DNA of 53,771 bases from Acidithiobacillus sp. (GCA_027365525.1 DAHXMJ010000020.1:1-53771); one strand, 5' to 3'; counted from the stretch's first letter, positions 37,243 to 46,988 are shown. Notes: generated by a model not told the origin, from the sequence alone. Translations and numbers: made by a program.

Positions 37243-38065
37243 CCGCCATACCTGACCCTCCACCGCTCCCCTGGAGAATCGGGGTAACCCCGAGGCCCCG
37301 GATTTTGGCCAGCGCTGGCTGTGCATCCGCAAGAGAGGCATAGCTTTGCGTACGGACGCGATAGTACGTCTGCCCGCTGCTCCCCAGGATTTTCTGGAGA
37401 TCGGCGCGGATGCCCATCAGTGCAAGGCGCTCCTGGAGAACCCTGGCGCCTGCCAGGTTGCTAAACGCTCCCACCTGGATGGTGACGGGCTGGGGTGGTA
37501 CGGCATTGCTGCTCTGCATTGCGGCAGACTCTGGAATCCCGGGCCCGCTGCCCAGAATGTCGGCAGGCACATCCACTTTCATGGCTGGAAGAATCCGGTA
37601 AAAATTGAAGTCGATATCTTGGCGGGCGGATACCGTCGGGGCTTTCAGTGCTGGAATCTGCGTGAAGGTGTTGCCTGAGAGGAGGACCGCCGCGGGAGGC
37701 GCCGCCGCCTGGGAAACCGCAGGTGTGCTCCCCGGTACGGGGGTCACCCTGGTGGCTTGCGCATGGATCCTGCTGCGGACCGCCTTTTCTACGGAACTGG
37801 CCGGAAACACCCCAGCAAGGCGGCTCCCGATTGGGAGGCTGGCCACCAGCCACCAGATTCCGGCGCTGATCATGCAGAACAGGAAAAGAAGAAACCAAAG
37901 CCAAAAATGGCCACGCCGGCGGGGCGGAGACATTGGAGGGTCTGTCTCAGATTCCTCTTCCCGCGGATGATGGGGAGGGGGAAGCCGCCTTCCTGCTACC
38001 ACAGGAGGGAAGTCTGGATCCGCCCCGTGCGGTGGGCGGCTGGTATGCCCCTTATAGTCCCGCAT
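37211..38065 (-). CDS. SPOR-domain membrane protein, FtsN-like
   Basis: The 284-aa protein starts with a proline-rich cytoplasmic tail, then one membrane segment (FWLWFLLFLFCMISAGIWWLV) and a long periplasmic linker. The linker contains DFNFYRILPAMKV, a motif common in FtsN-like proteins. A C-terminal SPOR domain (IQVGAFSNLAGARVLQERL, then YYRVRTQSY) binds denuded septal peptidoglycan. It lies just downstream of argS, as in several proteobacteria. Probably a divisome protein. Confidence 0.85.
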   Translation of the reverse strand: MRDYKGHTSRPPHGADPDFPPVVAGRRLPPPHHPREEESETDPPMSPPRRRGHFWLWFLLFLFCMISAGIWWLVASLPIGSRLAGVFPASSVEKAVRSRIHAQATRVTPVPGSTPAVSQAAAPPAAVLLSGNTFTQIPALKAPTVSARQDIDFNFYRILPAMKVDVPADILGSGPGIPESAAMQSSNAVPPQPVTIQVGAFSNLAGARVLQERLALMGIRADLQKILGSSGQTYYRVRTQSYASLADAQPALAKIRGLGVTPILQGSGGGSGMAATGSGTVPVP

Positions 38066-38087
38066 CGGCCTCTCCCATCCCGGCAGG

Positions 38088-39836
38088 CTACATCTGCTCG
38101 GGTGCGGTCACCCCAAGAAGCGCCAGACCGTTGGCCAGGGTCCGGGCAACGGCACGGCAGAGCGCGAGACGGTCCAGCCGGACGTCCTCATCCTCTACCA
38201 GGATACGGGTGGCATTGTAGTAGGTATGAAAACTGGCGGCCAGCTCCTTGAGATAGAAGGCAATCTGGTGCGGTTCCCGTTCGCGTGCCGCGCTCTCCAC
38301 CTGCTCGGGGAAGCGCCACAGCAGGTCGGCAAGCACGAATTCGCGGGGATCCTCAAGGGTTCTGAGGGCAGGAAGTCCTGCCCCGTCCGGCACGGAAAGT
38401 CCCCGTTCCCCTGCCTGGCGCCACAGGGAATGGACACGTGCGTGGGCATACTGGACGTAAAATACGGGATTTTCCTCCGAGTGCCGGGTTGCCAGTTCCA
38501 GATCAAAATCGAGGTGCTGGTCGGCCCGGCGAAGCACATAAAAAAACCGTGCGGCATCATTGCCAACCTCTTCGCGGAGCTGGCGTAGGGTCACAAATTC
38601 TCCCGCGCGCGTGGACATGGAGATTTTTTCTTCTCCCCGGTACAGAATGGCAAACTGTACCAGCAGCACCTCCAGCGCGCTGTCCTCCTGGCCCAGCGCC
38701 TGCAGTGATGCCCGGACTCTCGGGATGTAGCCATGGTGGTCCGCTCCCCACATGTCGACCATTTTTCCAAATCCCCGCTGGAATTTCTCCCAGTGATAGG
38801 CAACATCTGAGGCAAAATAGGTATAGGCACCATTTTCCCGGCGCAGCACCCGGTCCTTGTCGTCACCAAATTCCGTGGAGCGGAACCAGAGGGCGCCCCC
38901 GCTGGAATAGGTGTACCCCCCCTCCACCAGACGGGCAATGGCACTTTCCACGGCTCCACCCTGCATCAGACTCCGTTCCGGATACCAGTTATCATAATGG
39001 ACACCAAAACCGGCGAGGTCGTCACGGATATCGGCCAAGATTTCTTCCAGGCCGGCGGCATGCAGCCGGCTGTAGGTTTCCGCTCCCAGCCGGAGCTTGA
39101 GATGGGCGATCAGGACATCGACCATCCGGTCGCCATCTTCCATGCCGTCCAGAGCCGGCAGTGCCTCCCCGGCGTGCAGAAGAACGTCACCCGCCGTTTC
39201 ATGAAAACGTGCGGCAATGTCCCGTACATATTCTCCCTGGTAGGCACTCTTGGGAAAGGGCCAGGGCAGTGCCTGTCCGGCCACCTCAAGATAGCGGAGG
39301 AAAACGCTGGCTGCCAGGATATCCATCTGGCGCCCGGCATCGTTGACATAATATTCGCAGAATACCTCGTAGCCACAGAAACGCAGGATATTTGCCAGAC
39401 TTGCGCCGTAGGCGGCGCCACGGCCATGCCCCACATGGAGGGGACCTGTAGGATTGGCGGAGACAAACTCCAGGTGGATTCGCTCACCCCGGCCCATATC
39501 CATGGACCCATAACGCTCGCCTTCAGCATGCACGGTGGCTACCGCTGCCTGAAAAGCTGCGGGCCGCAGGAAAAAATTGAGGAATCCCGGACCGGCCAGC
39601 TCGCATTTTTCAATCCACGGTGAGGAAGGAAGCGCGCCGGCAATAGCCTCGGCAAGCTCCCGCGGCCGCTTGCCTGATGACTTTGAAAGGAGCAGGGCGA
39701 CATTGCTCGCCAGATGGCCAAAGGCCTGCTGCTTGGGACGGTCCAGTTCCAGGTGAGCGGGAAGCTGCGGCAGGATGCCCTGCTGGTGGAGTTCCTGCAG
39801 TGCCTGCCAGAGGGGTTCAGCAACAAAATTTTTCAC
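38088..39836 (-). CDS. argS: Arginyl-tRNA synthetase
   Basis: The 582-aa class I synthetase shows an N-terminal Add-1 domain, [18 protein letters not shown] (HIGH-type HVGH), the [11 protein letters not shown] segment, a KMSKS-like KISMSTRAG, and a DALR anticodon domain ([16 protein letters not shown]). A GTG start at 39836 ([10 protein letters not shown]) is chosen, as expected for ArgRS; the upstream extension is not protein-like. The SPOR gene follows by 22 bp. Confidence 0.95.
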   Translation of the reverse strand: MKNFVAEPLWQALQELHQQGILPQLPAHLELDRPKQQAFGHLASNVALLLSKSSGKRPRELAEAIAGALPSSPWIEKCELAGPGFLNFFLRPAAFQAAVATVHAEGERYGSMDMGRGERIHLEFVSANPTGPLHVGHGRGAAYGASLANILRFCGYEVFCEYYVNDAGRQMDILAASVFLRYLEVAGQALPWPFPKSAYQGEYVRDIAARFHETAGDVLLHAGEALPALDGMEDGDRMVDVLIAHLKLRLGAETYSRLHAAGLEEILADIRDDLAGFGVHYDNWYPERSLMQGGAVESAIARLVEGGYTYSSGGALWFRSTEFGDDKDRVLRRENGAYTYFASDVAYHWEKFQRGFGKMVDMWGADHHGYIPRVRASLQALGQEDSALEVLLVQFAILYRGEEKISMSTRAGEFVTLRQLREEVGNDAARFFYVLRRADQHLDFDLELATRHSEENPVFYVQYAHARVHSLWRQAGERGLSVPDGAGLPALRTLEDPREFVLADLLWRFPEQVESAAREREPHQIAFYLKELAASFHTYYNATRILVEDEDVRLDRLALCRAVARTLANGLALLGVTAPEQM

Positions 39837-40001
39837 GGGAGACCCTAGGCAAAAACATACTTTCCCGGAGTGTACCGCAAGCGGCCTTCTAACGGCAGGG
39901 GCATCCCTGACCTGCCGGCCCAAAGCGCCAGCGCCTTCCCTGTCCGGTCCCCAAATATCTACCGGATCCCGATACCTTTTCGTGCATCTCTGCGGGGCGG
40001 A

Positions 40002-41669
40002 TCATGAAGGCACCTCATTCCGTCCAATGCTGCTGGACAGACTCCCTGAAACAGCAAGGACAGAAATTCCGGGGCCCCGGTAGGAGATTTCCCTGGCACC
40101 CGGCACGGCCTCTGCGCTGGCTGGAAGGCTCGCCAGTTCTTCCTCTTCCACATAGCTTTCCGGGCCATGCGGAGAGCGGAGACCGGCTGGGGGAAGCAGA
40201 AGGAAATAGGCGGCCAGGGCAGCAGCCAGAGCGAGCCACATGGAGATCCGGAACAGGCTGTCCAGGCTGAGAGAAGCGGCTTCGGCGCCGAGCCGGTGTG
40301 CCAGCATCCAGACAGGCAGGGCGCCCTGGGACCCAGACAGCGGGAGTTCCCCGCGCAGCTGGCTTGCAGCCACCTCGGTACCACGGGCCCAGTACACGCT
40401 CAGAAGGCTTACTCCTATATTTGCACTGAATACGCGAATGAAGTTGCTGGTGGTTGCTGCCCGGGGAATGTTTTCTGCAGGGATTCCAGCCAGAATGATC
40501 AGTGTTAGGGGCACAAAAAGCATTCCAGCCCCCAGACCAATGAATAGCATCGGCAGAAAAAGATCCTGTAACCCCATGCCGGGACCCAGATAGGCAGTCC
40601 CATACGCAAACGCAAAAAGGAGGAAGCACAGACTCACAAGGCGCCGTAGCCCCACAAGGCCCTGAAGACGGTCCATCAGTGTGGACAGGGGAATCGCCCC
40701 CAGCCCGATGGGCATGAGAATCATGCTTCCCCAGAGGCCGTTGTAGCCAAGATTCTGTTCTGCCCATAGGGGAAGGACCGAAGCCCAGCCCATAAAAAGG
40801 GCCCACCCGAGGCATAGCAGGAGAAGGCCCAGCCAGTAGTTGCGTTTCAGCAGATAGTGGAAATGCAGGAGGGGATGACTGCAGACGCCTTCCCACCAGA
40901 CAAAAATGAGCAGGGAAATCAGGGCAAGAAGACTGCTCCGCAGAATGAAACCGGAATCCAGCCAGCCATAGTTTTCCCCCTGGTCTAGGGTGATCTGCAG
41001 GGCCATCAGCCCTGTGTAGAGCAGAACAAAGCCGGGGAAATCGAAAGGGGGGGGGGGAAGCGGACGGCTCACTTCCTCCGGGATTCCCTGGCCACCCAAT
41101 CTGGCCGCCAGGATCCAGAGGGGAAGAGCAAGCCAAAAGATCCAGCGGTACCCAGGTCCGGTGGACAGCCATCCTCCAATGGCTGGTCCCACAAAGAAGG
41201 GGACCAGCATGGCGTTGCTCCAGAAAATGGTGACCAGCCCATGCCTGGACCTGGGAGAATGGCGCAGGAAAACGCTCTGGCTGAGGGGGACCAGCAGGCC
41301 GGCCGCAATCCCCTGCATTCCCCGCGAAGCCAGCATGATCCACCAGTTATCCGTGAAGGCACTGATGGCCGATCCGGCTGCCGCTACGGCTGCTGCCGCC
41401 AGAAAAACGCGCCTAGGACCATAGCGGGCCGTGGTCCAGGGCATCAGGCTGATCCCAAGAGACCAGTGCACAATAAAGTAGGTAAGAGACCACAGGGCGT
41501 GGTCGCTGCTGGTGGACAGTCCCCCGGCAAGATAGGGAAAGATTCCCTGGACCGACGCGCCCTCAAATGAACCGAGGGCAAGGGCCAGCCCTACTCCCGC
41601 GAAAAGTGGAAACAGGCGGGCGCGGGAAGAAGCAGAACCGGACGCTACTTCGGACAAGTACAACTCCAT
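40002..41669 (-). CDS. MFS drug exporter, DHA2 (EmrB/QacA) family
   Basis: The 555-aa transporter is predicted to have about 14 membrane spans. Motifs include PWTTARYGPRRVF (motif A type), LASRGMQGIAAGLLVPLSQ and FFVGPAIGGWLS, characteristic of DHA2 exporters. The C-terminal cytoplasmic tail is acidic. No EmrA or TolC partner is adjacent. The LysR gene is divergent, sharing the palindrome at 41703-41724, so LysR control is likely. An 11-base C tract in the coding strand (41047-41057) encodes a proline run in the loop RPLPPPPFD and is prone to slippage. Confidence 0.88.
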   Translation of the reverse strand: MELYLSEVASGSASSRARLFPLFAGVGLALALGSFEGASVQGIFPYLAGGLSTSSDHALWSLTYFIVHWSLGISLMPWTTARYGPRRVFLAAAAVAAAGSAISAFTDNWWIMLASRGMQGIAAGLLVPLSQSVFLRHSPRSRHGLVTIFWSNAMLVPFFVGPAIGGWLSTGPGYRWIFWLALPLWILAARLGGQGIPEEVSRPLPPPPFDFPGFVLLYTGLMALQITLDQGENYGWLDSGFILRSSLLALISLLIFVWWEGVCSHPLLHFHYLLKRNYWLGLLLLCLGWALFMGWASVLPLWAEQNLGYNGLWGSMILMPIGLGAIPLSTLMDRLQGLVGLRRLVSLCFLLFAFAYGTAYLGPGMGLQDLFLPMLFIGLGAGMLFVPLTLIILAGIPAENIPRAATTSNFIRVFSANIGVSLLSVYWARGTEVAASQLRGELPLSGSQGALPVWMLAHRLGAEAASLSLDSLFRISMWLALAAALAAYFLLLPPAGLRSPHGPESYVEEEELASLPASAEAVPGAREISYRGPGISVLAVSGSLSSSIGRNEVPS

Positions 41670-41702
41670 CAGACCCTGGTCAGATGGAAAACTCTATCCC
41701 AT

Positions 41703-41724
41703 TCTATTATATTTATATAATAGA
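41703..41724. promoter_or_regulatory. Perfect palindrome in the MFS/LysR divergent promoter
   Basis: TCTATTATA and its exact complement TATAATAGA flank a 4-bp spacer, in an AT-rich block between the divergent genes. LysR regulators typically bind such dyads and repress themselves while controlling the neighbour. The TATAAT-containing arms may also form part of the promoters. Confidence 0.65.
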
Positions 41725-41754
41725 TTTATTGATTATAATTCATCTGGATTTCCG

Positions 41755-42750
41755 ATGAAAATTCATACCGAGGATCTTCTGGCATTTCTTGCCGTAGCCG
41801 AGGCCGGAAGTGTGGGCGGCGCGACCCAAACCCTCAACCGCAGCCAGCCGGCCGTATCCGAACGCCTGCGCAGCCTGCAGGTGACGATCGGTGAAACCCT
41901 CTATCTTCGTGCTGGCAGGGGTATCCGCCTGACGGCGGCCGGGGAGTCCCTGGTCCCCCTCATCCGCCGCCTCCAAGAGGATCTCCAGCAGGTGGAGGCG
42001 TGGGCAGGACGGCACCGCAACCTGCAGGAAGGGCAGATAAGGATTATGGCCAGCAGTACGGTTGCCAACTATTTCCTCATGGAACATCTGGCCCAGTTCC
42101 GCCGAAGCTATCCGGGAGTGCACCTGCAGATCAGGACCGGCAGCCTTGACCTGTCTGCCATTGCCTGGCATTCCTGGGACCTGGTGTTTACCGAAGAGGC
42201 CATACCCGCCACACGTCTTCCTCCCTACATGCGGCAGACCGCCTGGCGGGAGGATGAAATCGTAGCTATTTTTCCGATGAGCCATCCATGGATGCGGGAA
42301 GGTCGCCAGTCGGTCAGCTGGGACGAGGTACTGCGGGAACCCATCGTCTGGCGTGAAGCCAGCTCAGGGATCCGCAGGCGGGTAGAGCAGACGCTTCAGG
42401 CTGCTGGACTGGAGCCGTCCTGCTCGGTGGAAGTCACAGGGATCGAGGCACTGCGGGATGCTGTAGCGGCCGGTCTGGGCGTGGGTTTTGCTTCTGTCGA
42501 GGCCCTAGACAAAGTCCGCTGGCCACTTGCCTCCCTGCGGCTGGATCCCCCCAGCGGACTGTTCTGGACCCTGTATATACTGCACCCGGAACCCGCCCTC
42601 TGTTCCCATGCCCTGAGGGCCATACTATGTCTCCTGCTTGGCAGGGAATCCCCCGGGAACGCTAGCCTTCACCAAGATAGACAAATACCCCAGACCCCCC
42701 TGCCGGATGGTCAAGCCATACAAGCGGAAGATCCGGAAAACGGTCCATGA
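41755..42750 (+). CDS. LysR-family transcriptional regulator
   Basis: The 331-aa protein has an N-terminal winged helix (LLAFLAVAEAGSVGGATQTL, NRSQPAVSERLRSLQ) and a periplasmic-binding-like effector domain (IRIMASSTVANYFLMEHL, VAAGLGVGFASVEAL). It is probably the regulator of the divergent MFS exporter. The last 30 residues look unlike LysR tails and overlap the convergent prmB by about 90 bp. The effector is unknown. Confidence 0.9.
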   Translation: MKIHTEDLLAFLAVAEAGSVGGATQTLNRSQPAVSERLRSLQVTIGETLYLRAGRGIRLTAAGESLVPLIRRLQEDLQQVEAWAGRHRNLQEGQIRIMASSTVANYFLMEHLAQFRRSYPGVHLQIRTGSLDLSAIAWHSWDLVFTEEAIPATRLPPYMRQTAWREDEIVAIFPMSHPWMREGRQSVSWDEVLREPIVWREASSGIRRRVEQTLQAAGLEPSCSVEVTGIEALRDAVAAGLGVGFASVEALDKVRWPLASLRLDPPSGLFWTLYILHPEPALCSHALRAILCLLLGRESPGNASLHQDRQIPQTPLPDGQAIQAEDPENGP

Positions 42751-43564
42751 GTGCCCGTTCGGCATCCCCGGTTTCCACAACCATCACCCCGTGGGGTTCA
42801 AGATGGGCTGGGGCCTGATCCAGGAGCGGCAGAAGGCAGGAAAGACCGTCCTCCCCAGCCGCAAGTGCAAGACGGGGTTCATGACGGTACTCTGGTGGCA
42901 GGTCCGCCATGGCATCTGCGTCCACATAGGGAGGATTGCTGACCAGAAGATCGTATTTCTGGCCAGACAATGCCGAGAAAAGATCGGACTGCAGGAGATG
43001 GACCCGGTCCTCAAGTCCATGGCGGCGGATATTTTCTGCTGCCAGGGCCAGTGCATCGGAAGAAATGTCCACGGCGTCTACCACAGCTCCAGGAAACCGA
43101 GATGCAAGGGCAACAGCCATGCACCCGGATCCGGTTCCAATTTCCAGAATCCGGGATATGCGGCCAATATCCACCCAGGGAGAAAAGCCTTCTTCAATAA
43201 AAGGTTCCAGCAGGCTTCTGGGGATCAGTACGCGCTCATCAACGGCAAACCGTTTCCCGGCAAACCAGGCCTCACCCAGAACGTAGGCGGCAGGACGGCG
43301 GAGAATTTCCCTCTGGTAAAAGGCACGCAGCACCTTTTCCACCTCGGAAGCCGTGAGCCGGGCCGGAAGACAGTTTCCGAGGTCCTCCGGCTCGAGGGAC
43401 AGCGTCCTTGCAACCAGAACCGCGGCCTCATCCCGGGGATTCTGGTAGCCCTGTGAGCAGTCAAGTCCGGCAGCGGCAAACCGGCTATGGCCATAGCGCC
43501 ACAGATCGCCAACAGTGTGCAGGCCCTGCGCGGCAGCACAGTAAGTGGACCAGTGCATGTTCAT
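42662..43564 (-). CDS. prmB: Ribosomal protein uL3 glutamine methyltransferase PrmB
   Basis: The 300-aa N5-glutamine methyltransferase has ILEIGTGSGCMAVALA (SAM site) and the catalytic SNPPYVD. The N-terminal TVGDLWRYGHSRFAAAGLD and the RRPAAYVLGEAWFAG region favour PrmB over PrmC. It methylates a glutamine of ribosomal protein L3. Its start overlaps the ExoIII-like gene stop (ATGA); it is the last gene of the rlmJ-led operon. Confidence 0.92.
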   Translation of the reverse strand: MNMHWSTYCAAAQGLHTVGDLWRYGHSRFAAAGLDCSQGYQNPRDEAAVLVARTLSLEPEDLGNCLPARLTASEVEKVLRAFYQREILRRPAAYVLGEAWFAGKRFAVDERVLIPRSLLEPFIEEGFSPWVDIGRISRILEIGTGSGCMAVALASRFPGAVVDAVDISSDALALAAENIRRHGLEDRVHLLQSDLFSALSGQKYDLLVSNPPYVDADAMADLPPEYRHEPRLALAAGEDGLSCLLPLLDQAPAHLEPHGVMVVETGDAERALMDRFPDLPLVWLDHPAGGSGVFVYLGEG

Positions 43565-44322
43565 GCAATCTCCAGCCAGACGGGACAGTGGTCAGAACCC
43601 GTCACTTCTGTCGCAATGCCACTTCCCCGCACCCGGTCGAGGAAGCTGGCATGAACCCAGAAATAGTCCAGCCGCCATCCAACATTGCGCTCCCGGGCTG
43701 CCGTTCGGCGGCTCCACCAGGAATAGGTCTGTACATTGGGGTGCAGATACCGGAAAACATCAACCCATCCGGCTTCCTCCCAGCGGTCCAGCCAGGCCCG
43801 CTCTTCGGGAAGAAACCCGGAAATCCGCACGTTTTCCGCCGGACGGGCCAGATCTATCGGATGATGTGCCGTGTTCACATCCCCACAGAAAATGACCCTG
43901 CGTCCTGCACCCACCCTGCCATTAACATGTTCAAGGAAGGACGCATAAAAATCCAGCTTGTACTGCAGCCGTTCCGGATCTTTTTTCCCATTGGGGAAAT
44001 ATACGTTATAGAGATCGAAATCTCCGCAGTCGTGGACCAGAACCCGTCCTTCGCGGTCGAACGCCGGAACCCCCAGACCAGCCTGGACCAGGGTACAGGG
44101 CTCCCGGCTGAAGGTGGCAACACCACTATACCCGGGGCGCTCGGAAACTGCCCAGTCCCCCTCATACCCGGAAAGGGAGCGTTCTGGTTCCGCCAGCCGG
44201 CCGGGACTCACGCGGGTTTCCTGGAGGCAGAGAACATCCGGACGGGTACCCGCTACCCATTCCCGCAGCCCCTGGCGCAGAGCCGAGCGCCAGCCGTTGA
44301 CGTTCCAGCTGTACAGCCGCAT
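43561..44322 (-). CDS. Exodeoxyribonuclease III family protein (copy 1)
   Basis: The 253-aa AP endonuclease/exonuclease begins MRLYSWNVNGWRSAL and has CLQETRVS (metal Glu), FCGDVNTAHHPIDL, a WRLDYFWVH segment and the terminal GSDHCPVWLEI catalytic Asp-His. This is the ExoA/plant-like subgroup. A second paralogue lies at 46215-46988. The start is immediately after the preceding stop (TAGATG). Confidence 0.9.
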   Translation of the reverse strand: MRLYSWNVNGWRSALRQGLREWVAGTRPDVLCLQETRVSPGRLAEPERSLSGYEGDWAVSERPGYSGVATFSREPCTLVQAGLGVPAFDREGRVLVHDCGDFDLYNVYFPNGKKDPERLQYKLDFYASFLEHVNGRVGAGRRVIFCGDVNTAHHPIDLARPAENVRISGFLPEERAWLDRWEEAGWVDVFRYLHPNVQTYSWWSRRTAARERNVGWRLDYFWVHASFLDRVRGSGIATEVTGSDHCPVWLEIA

Positions 44323-44601
44323 CTAGCGCACTACCCGGACAGCCAGAAATTCTCCCTGCGCCTGCAGCTTTTCCAGCAGCTGGCGTCCGGCCAGGGCATC
44401 GACCGAAGTCTCCGGCAGCATTGTCAGCCCTTCCGCGGCAATACTGGGACTGAGCACGCCATGGCGCAGGGCAAGGTGGTAGAGCACCTGAACACTAAGA
44501 GCATTTTCCGGGCTGTTTTCCATGGCTTCCATCAGGCGGGCCGCAGGCCCGCCGTAGAAAAACAGCCTGCGGATTCCTTCTGCAGAGGGTAACGCTGTCA
44601 T
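44323..44601 (-). CDS. Small hypothetical protein between rlmJ and exoIII
   Basis: The 92-aa soluble protein (MTALPSAEGIRRLFFYGG..., LYHLALRHGVLSPSI) is not recognised. The ATG at 44601 follows GGGAAG and overlaps the rlmJ stop as ATGA; its own stop touches the next ATG. This tight coupling is the main reason to accept it. Confidence 0.7.
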   Translation of the reverse strand: MTALPSAEGIRRLFFYGGPAARLMEAMENSPENALSVQVLYHLALRHGVLSPSIAAEGLTMLPETSVDALAGRQLLEKLQAQGEFLAVRVVR

Positions 44602-45506
44602 GATCTTCCCTTTTTCCTTGTGTCCGGAACCGTTTTCCCCCCCAGACGCTGCTGGCCATGGAAGGCAGGGTCTGTGGCGGCCAGTTTGGGGAAAGCAGCC
44701 ATCCGGAGAGACCAAAATCCCCGTCCATCCGGTTCCGAAAGCTCTGGTCCCATCTGGCTGAGTGCTGCGGCAAGCTGCTCCCGGAGGCCCCATGGGGGAC
44801 GGACCATCAGCAGGCCTGAACCAATGAGGCGGTCACGGCCTTCTTCCGGTGCCTGGAGCAGCTCCACTATCTCAAAGCCAAAATGGGGGCGCAGGGCCTG
44901 CCAGAGGCGTGTGATTCTTCCCCGGATTTTGACAGGGTACCAGACCAGGAAAACCCCCTGGGGCCAACGGCGCTGCGCGGTGACCAGAGCGTCCCCCAGG
45001 CGCTCCCATTCGTCCGGGGCCTCATAGGGCGGATCCAGAAGTACCAGGCCCCTGCCTTCCACTGGAGGGAGATGGGCATGGAGGCATCCATAACCATCCT
45101 CCTGCAGCACACTGGTCCGAGATCTCCCCTGCAATTCTTCCCGCAGGGATCTCCAGGGGACCGCCTGCGACTCACAGACCACCAGATGGTCCTCCGGACG
45201 CAAAAGGCGGGCTGCCAGGAGCGGCGATCCCGGATACTGTGCAAGGTGGCCATCCACAGCGCCTCCGGAGAGCAGATCCAGCCAGGGACGCAGGGCACCA
45301 AGTTCCCTGCGCCGGCTCCAGAGTCTGGAAATTCCCGATTCATGCTCACCTCCAGCCTGCAGGGCATACTTTCCTGCCCCCGCATGGGTGTCCAGGTAGA
45401 ATAGCGGGGCATCCTTGCGCAGCAGATGCTGCAAGGCAAGCACTAGGGACAGGTGCTTGAAGCAGTCCGGCGCATTTCCCGCGTGATACTGGTGCTGGTA
45501 GTTCAT
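44598..45506 (-). CDS. rlmJ: 23S rRNA (adenine2030-N6)-methyltransferase RlmJ
   Basis: The 302-aa protein begins MNYQHQYHAGNAPDCFKHL and contains FYLDTHAGAGKYAL and the catalytic LVLLDPPYE (DPPY). The last 40 residues extend past the usual end. It methylates A2030 of 23S rRNA. The start at 45506 is fixed by the family N-terminus. First gene of a minus-strand operon with the small ORF, exoIII and prmB. Confidence 0.93.
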   Translation of the reverse strand: MNYQHQYHAGNAPDCFKHLSLVLALQHLLRKDAPLFYLDTHAGAGKYALQAGGEHESGISRLWSRRRELGALRPWLDLLSGGAVDGHLAQYPGSPLLAARLLRPEDHLVVCESQAVPWRSLREELQGRSRTSVLQEDGYGCLHAHLPPVEGRGLVLLDPPYEAPDEWERLGDALVTAQRRWPQGVFLVWYPVKIRGRITRLWQALRPHFGFEIVELLQAPEEGRDRLIGSGLLMVRPPWGLREQLAAALSQMGPELSEPDGRGFWSLRMAAFPKLAATDPAFHGQQRLGGKTVPDTRKKGRS

Positions 45507-45599
45507 GGCTCCCGTGTTCCCACTGTTCCGGGCTTGGCTTATTGCCGGGCTTTCGTCATGATAGCAGAAAGCTTTTGCGATCCTAGCCTGGAGAATGCC

Positions 45600-46202
45600 A
45601 TGCGCCTCTATGCCACTGCTACCAGCCCCTACGCCCGGAAAATCCGTATTGCCATCAGGGAAAAAGGCCTGGCCTGCGAAGTGGAGTGGGTCGACCTGCG
45701 TGCCCAGGACCATCCGGCCAGCCAGTACAATCCCCTGGGAAAAATCCCGGTGCTGGTCGACAGTGCGGGAGAAGCCATTTTCGATTCCACTGTCATCATC
45801 CAGTATCTGGAGCTGCTCCACCCTGAACCGGCCATCCTGCCAGCAGATCCCCGCGAGAAACTGTCCTGCCTGCGCCTGGAGGCACTGGCGGACGGCATCA
45901 TGGACAGCACGGTCGCATGGGTCATGGAACACCGCCGCAACGGCGAATGCCAGGATGGCATGATCCTTGAGAAAATGCGTAGCAAGGTTATGACGGCCCT
46001 GGCCTTCCTGCAGCAGGAGATCCGGAAATGGCCTGGAGCCCACGATGCCCTGGTCCTGGACCTGGCCCAGATTTCCACCATTGCCGCCATCGGATACGTG
46101 GATCTCCGGGCGCCAGAATTTCTTGTTCCCTATCAGGACCTGCACCAGTGGTACCAGCAGATGGGTCACCGTGCCAGTGTTGCCGAGACCGTGCCCGCCT
46201 AG
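45600..46202 (+). CDS. Glutathione S-transferase family protein
   Basis: The 200-aa protein has an N-terminal thioredoxin-like domain (ATATSPYARKIRIAIREKGL, NPLGKIPVLV, then the gamma-Glu site IFDSTVIIQYLE) and a C-terminal helical domain. The S-P-Y-A-R active site resembles the bacterial stress GSTs. ATG 45600 follows GGAGA. Upstream of a second ExoIII and hemH, in close series. Confidence 0.88.
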   Translation: MRLYATATSPYARKIRIAIREKGLACEVEWVDLRAQDHPASQYNPLGKIPVLVDSAGEAIFDSTVIIQYLELLHPEPAILPADPREKLSCLRLEALADGIMDSTVAWVMEHRRNGECQDGMILEKMRSKVMTALAFLQQEIRKWPGAHDALVLDLAQISTIAAIGYVDLRAPEFLVPYQDLHQWYQQMGHRASVAETVPA

Positions 46203-46214
46203 GGCCGGACCAGC

Positions 46215-46988
46215 ATGAAAATCGCCACGTGGAACGTCAATTCGCTAAAAGTCCGGCTGCCCCAGGTAACCGGCTGGCTTGAGGCCTGGCAGCCGGACGT
46301 GCTCTGCCTTCAGGAAACCAAACTGGAAGATGCGCACTTTCCAGCCGGCCAGCTGCTGGAAGCCGGGTATCACAGTATTTTCCATGGCCAGCCGGCCTAC
46401 AACGGAGTTGCCATTCTGAGCCGCGAGCCCGCCGTTGCCGTCCAGACGGGCTGGTCTGTGGAAGGTGACGCCCAGGCACGCCTCTGCAGCGCGACCTTCG
46501 GCGACATCCGGGTCCTGAACGTCTATGTACCCAACGGGCAGTCTCTCGACAGCGAAAAATATGCCTACAAACTGCGCTGGCTTGAACGCCTGCACACGCA
46601 TGTGGAGGAAGAGCTGGCACGCTGGCCGGCGCTGGTCCTGCTCGGTGATTTCAACATAGCTCCGGATGGACGGGACGTGTACGACCCGGAAGCGTGGGGA
46701 GAAGATGTACTCTGCTCCCCGGCGGAACGCCAAGCCCTCCAGGGCATCCAGTCCCTAGGGCTTCACGATGTTTTCCGCCAGCAGTACCCGGACACCCGGG
46801 CATGGAGCTGGTGGGATTACCGGGCAGGACGTTTCCGCCGGGACCAGGGCCTGCGGATTGATCTTATTCTGGCCTGCAGCACCCTCCTTCCGCGGGTCTG
46901 CAACGTCTCGATTGACCGTGAAACCCGGGCAGCCGAGCGTCCCTCCGACCACGCCCCGGTCTGCCTGCTGCTGGAGGACGGGTCCTGA
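46215..46988 (+). CDS. xthA: Exodeoxyribonuclease III (copy 2)
   Basis: The 257-aa AP endonuclease begins MKIATWNVNSLKVRL, with CLQETKLED, VLLGDFNIAPD, LRIDLILAC and the terminal RPSDHAPVCLLL. The SLKVRLP start matches E. coli XthA-like enzymes more than copy 1 does. It cleaves abasic sites in base-excision repair. Its TGA overlaps the apparent CTG start of hemH. Confidence 0.93.
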   Translation: MKIATWNVNSLKVRLPQVTGWLEAWQPDVLCLQETKLEDAHFPAGQLLEAGYHSIFHGQPAYNGVAILSREPAVAVQTGWSVEGDAQARLCSATFGDIRVLNVYVPNGQSLDSEKYAYKLRWLERLHTHVEEELARWPALVLLGDFNIAPDGRDVYDPEAWGEDVLCSPAERQALQGIQSLGLHDVFRQQYPDTRAWSWWDYRAGRFRRDQGLRIDLILACSTLLPRVCNVSIDRETRAAERPSDHAPVCLLLEDGS

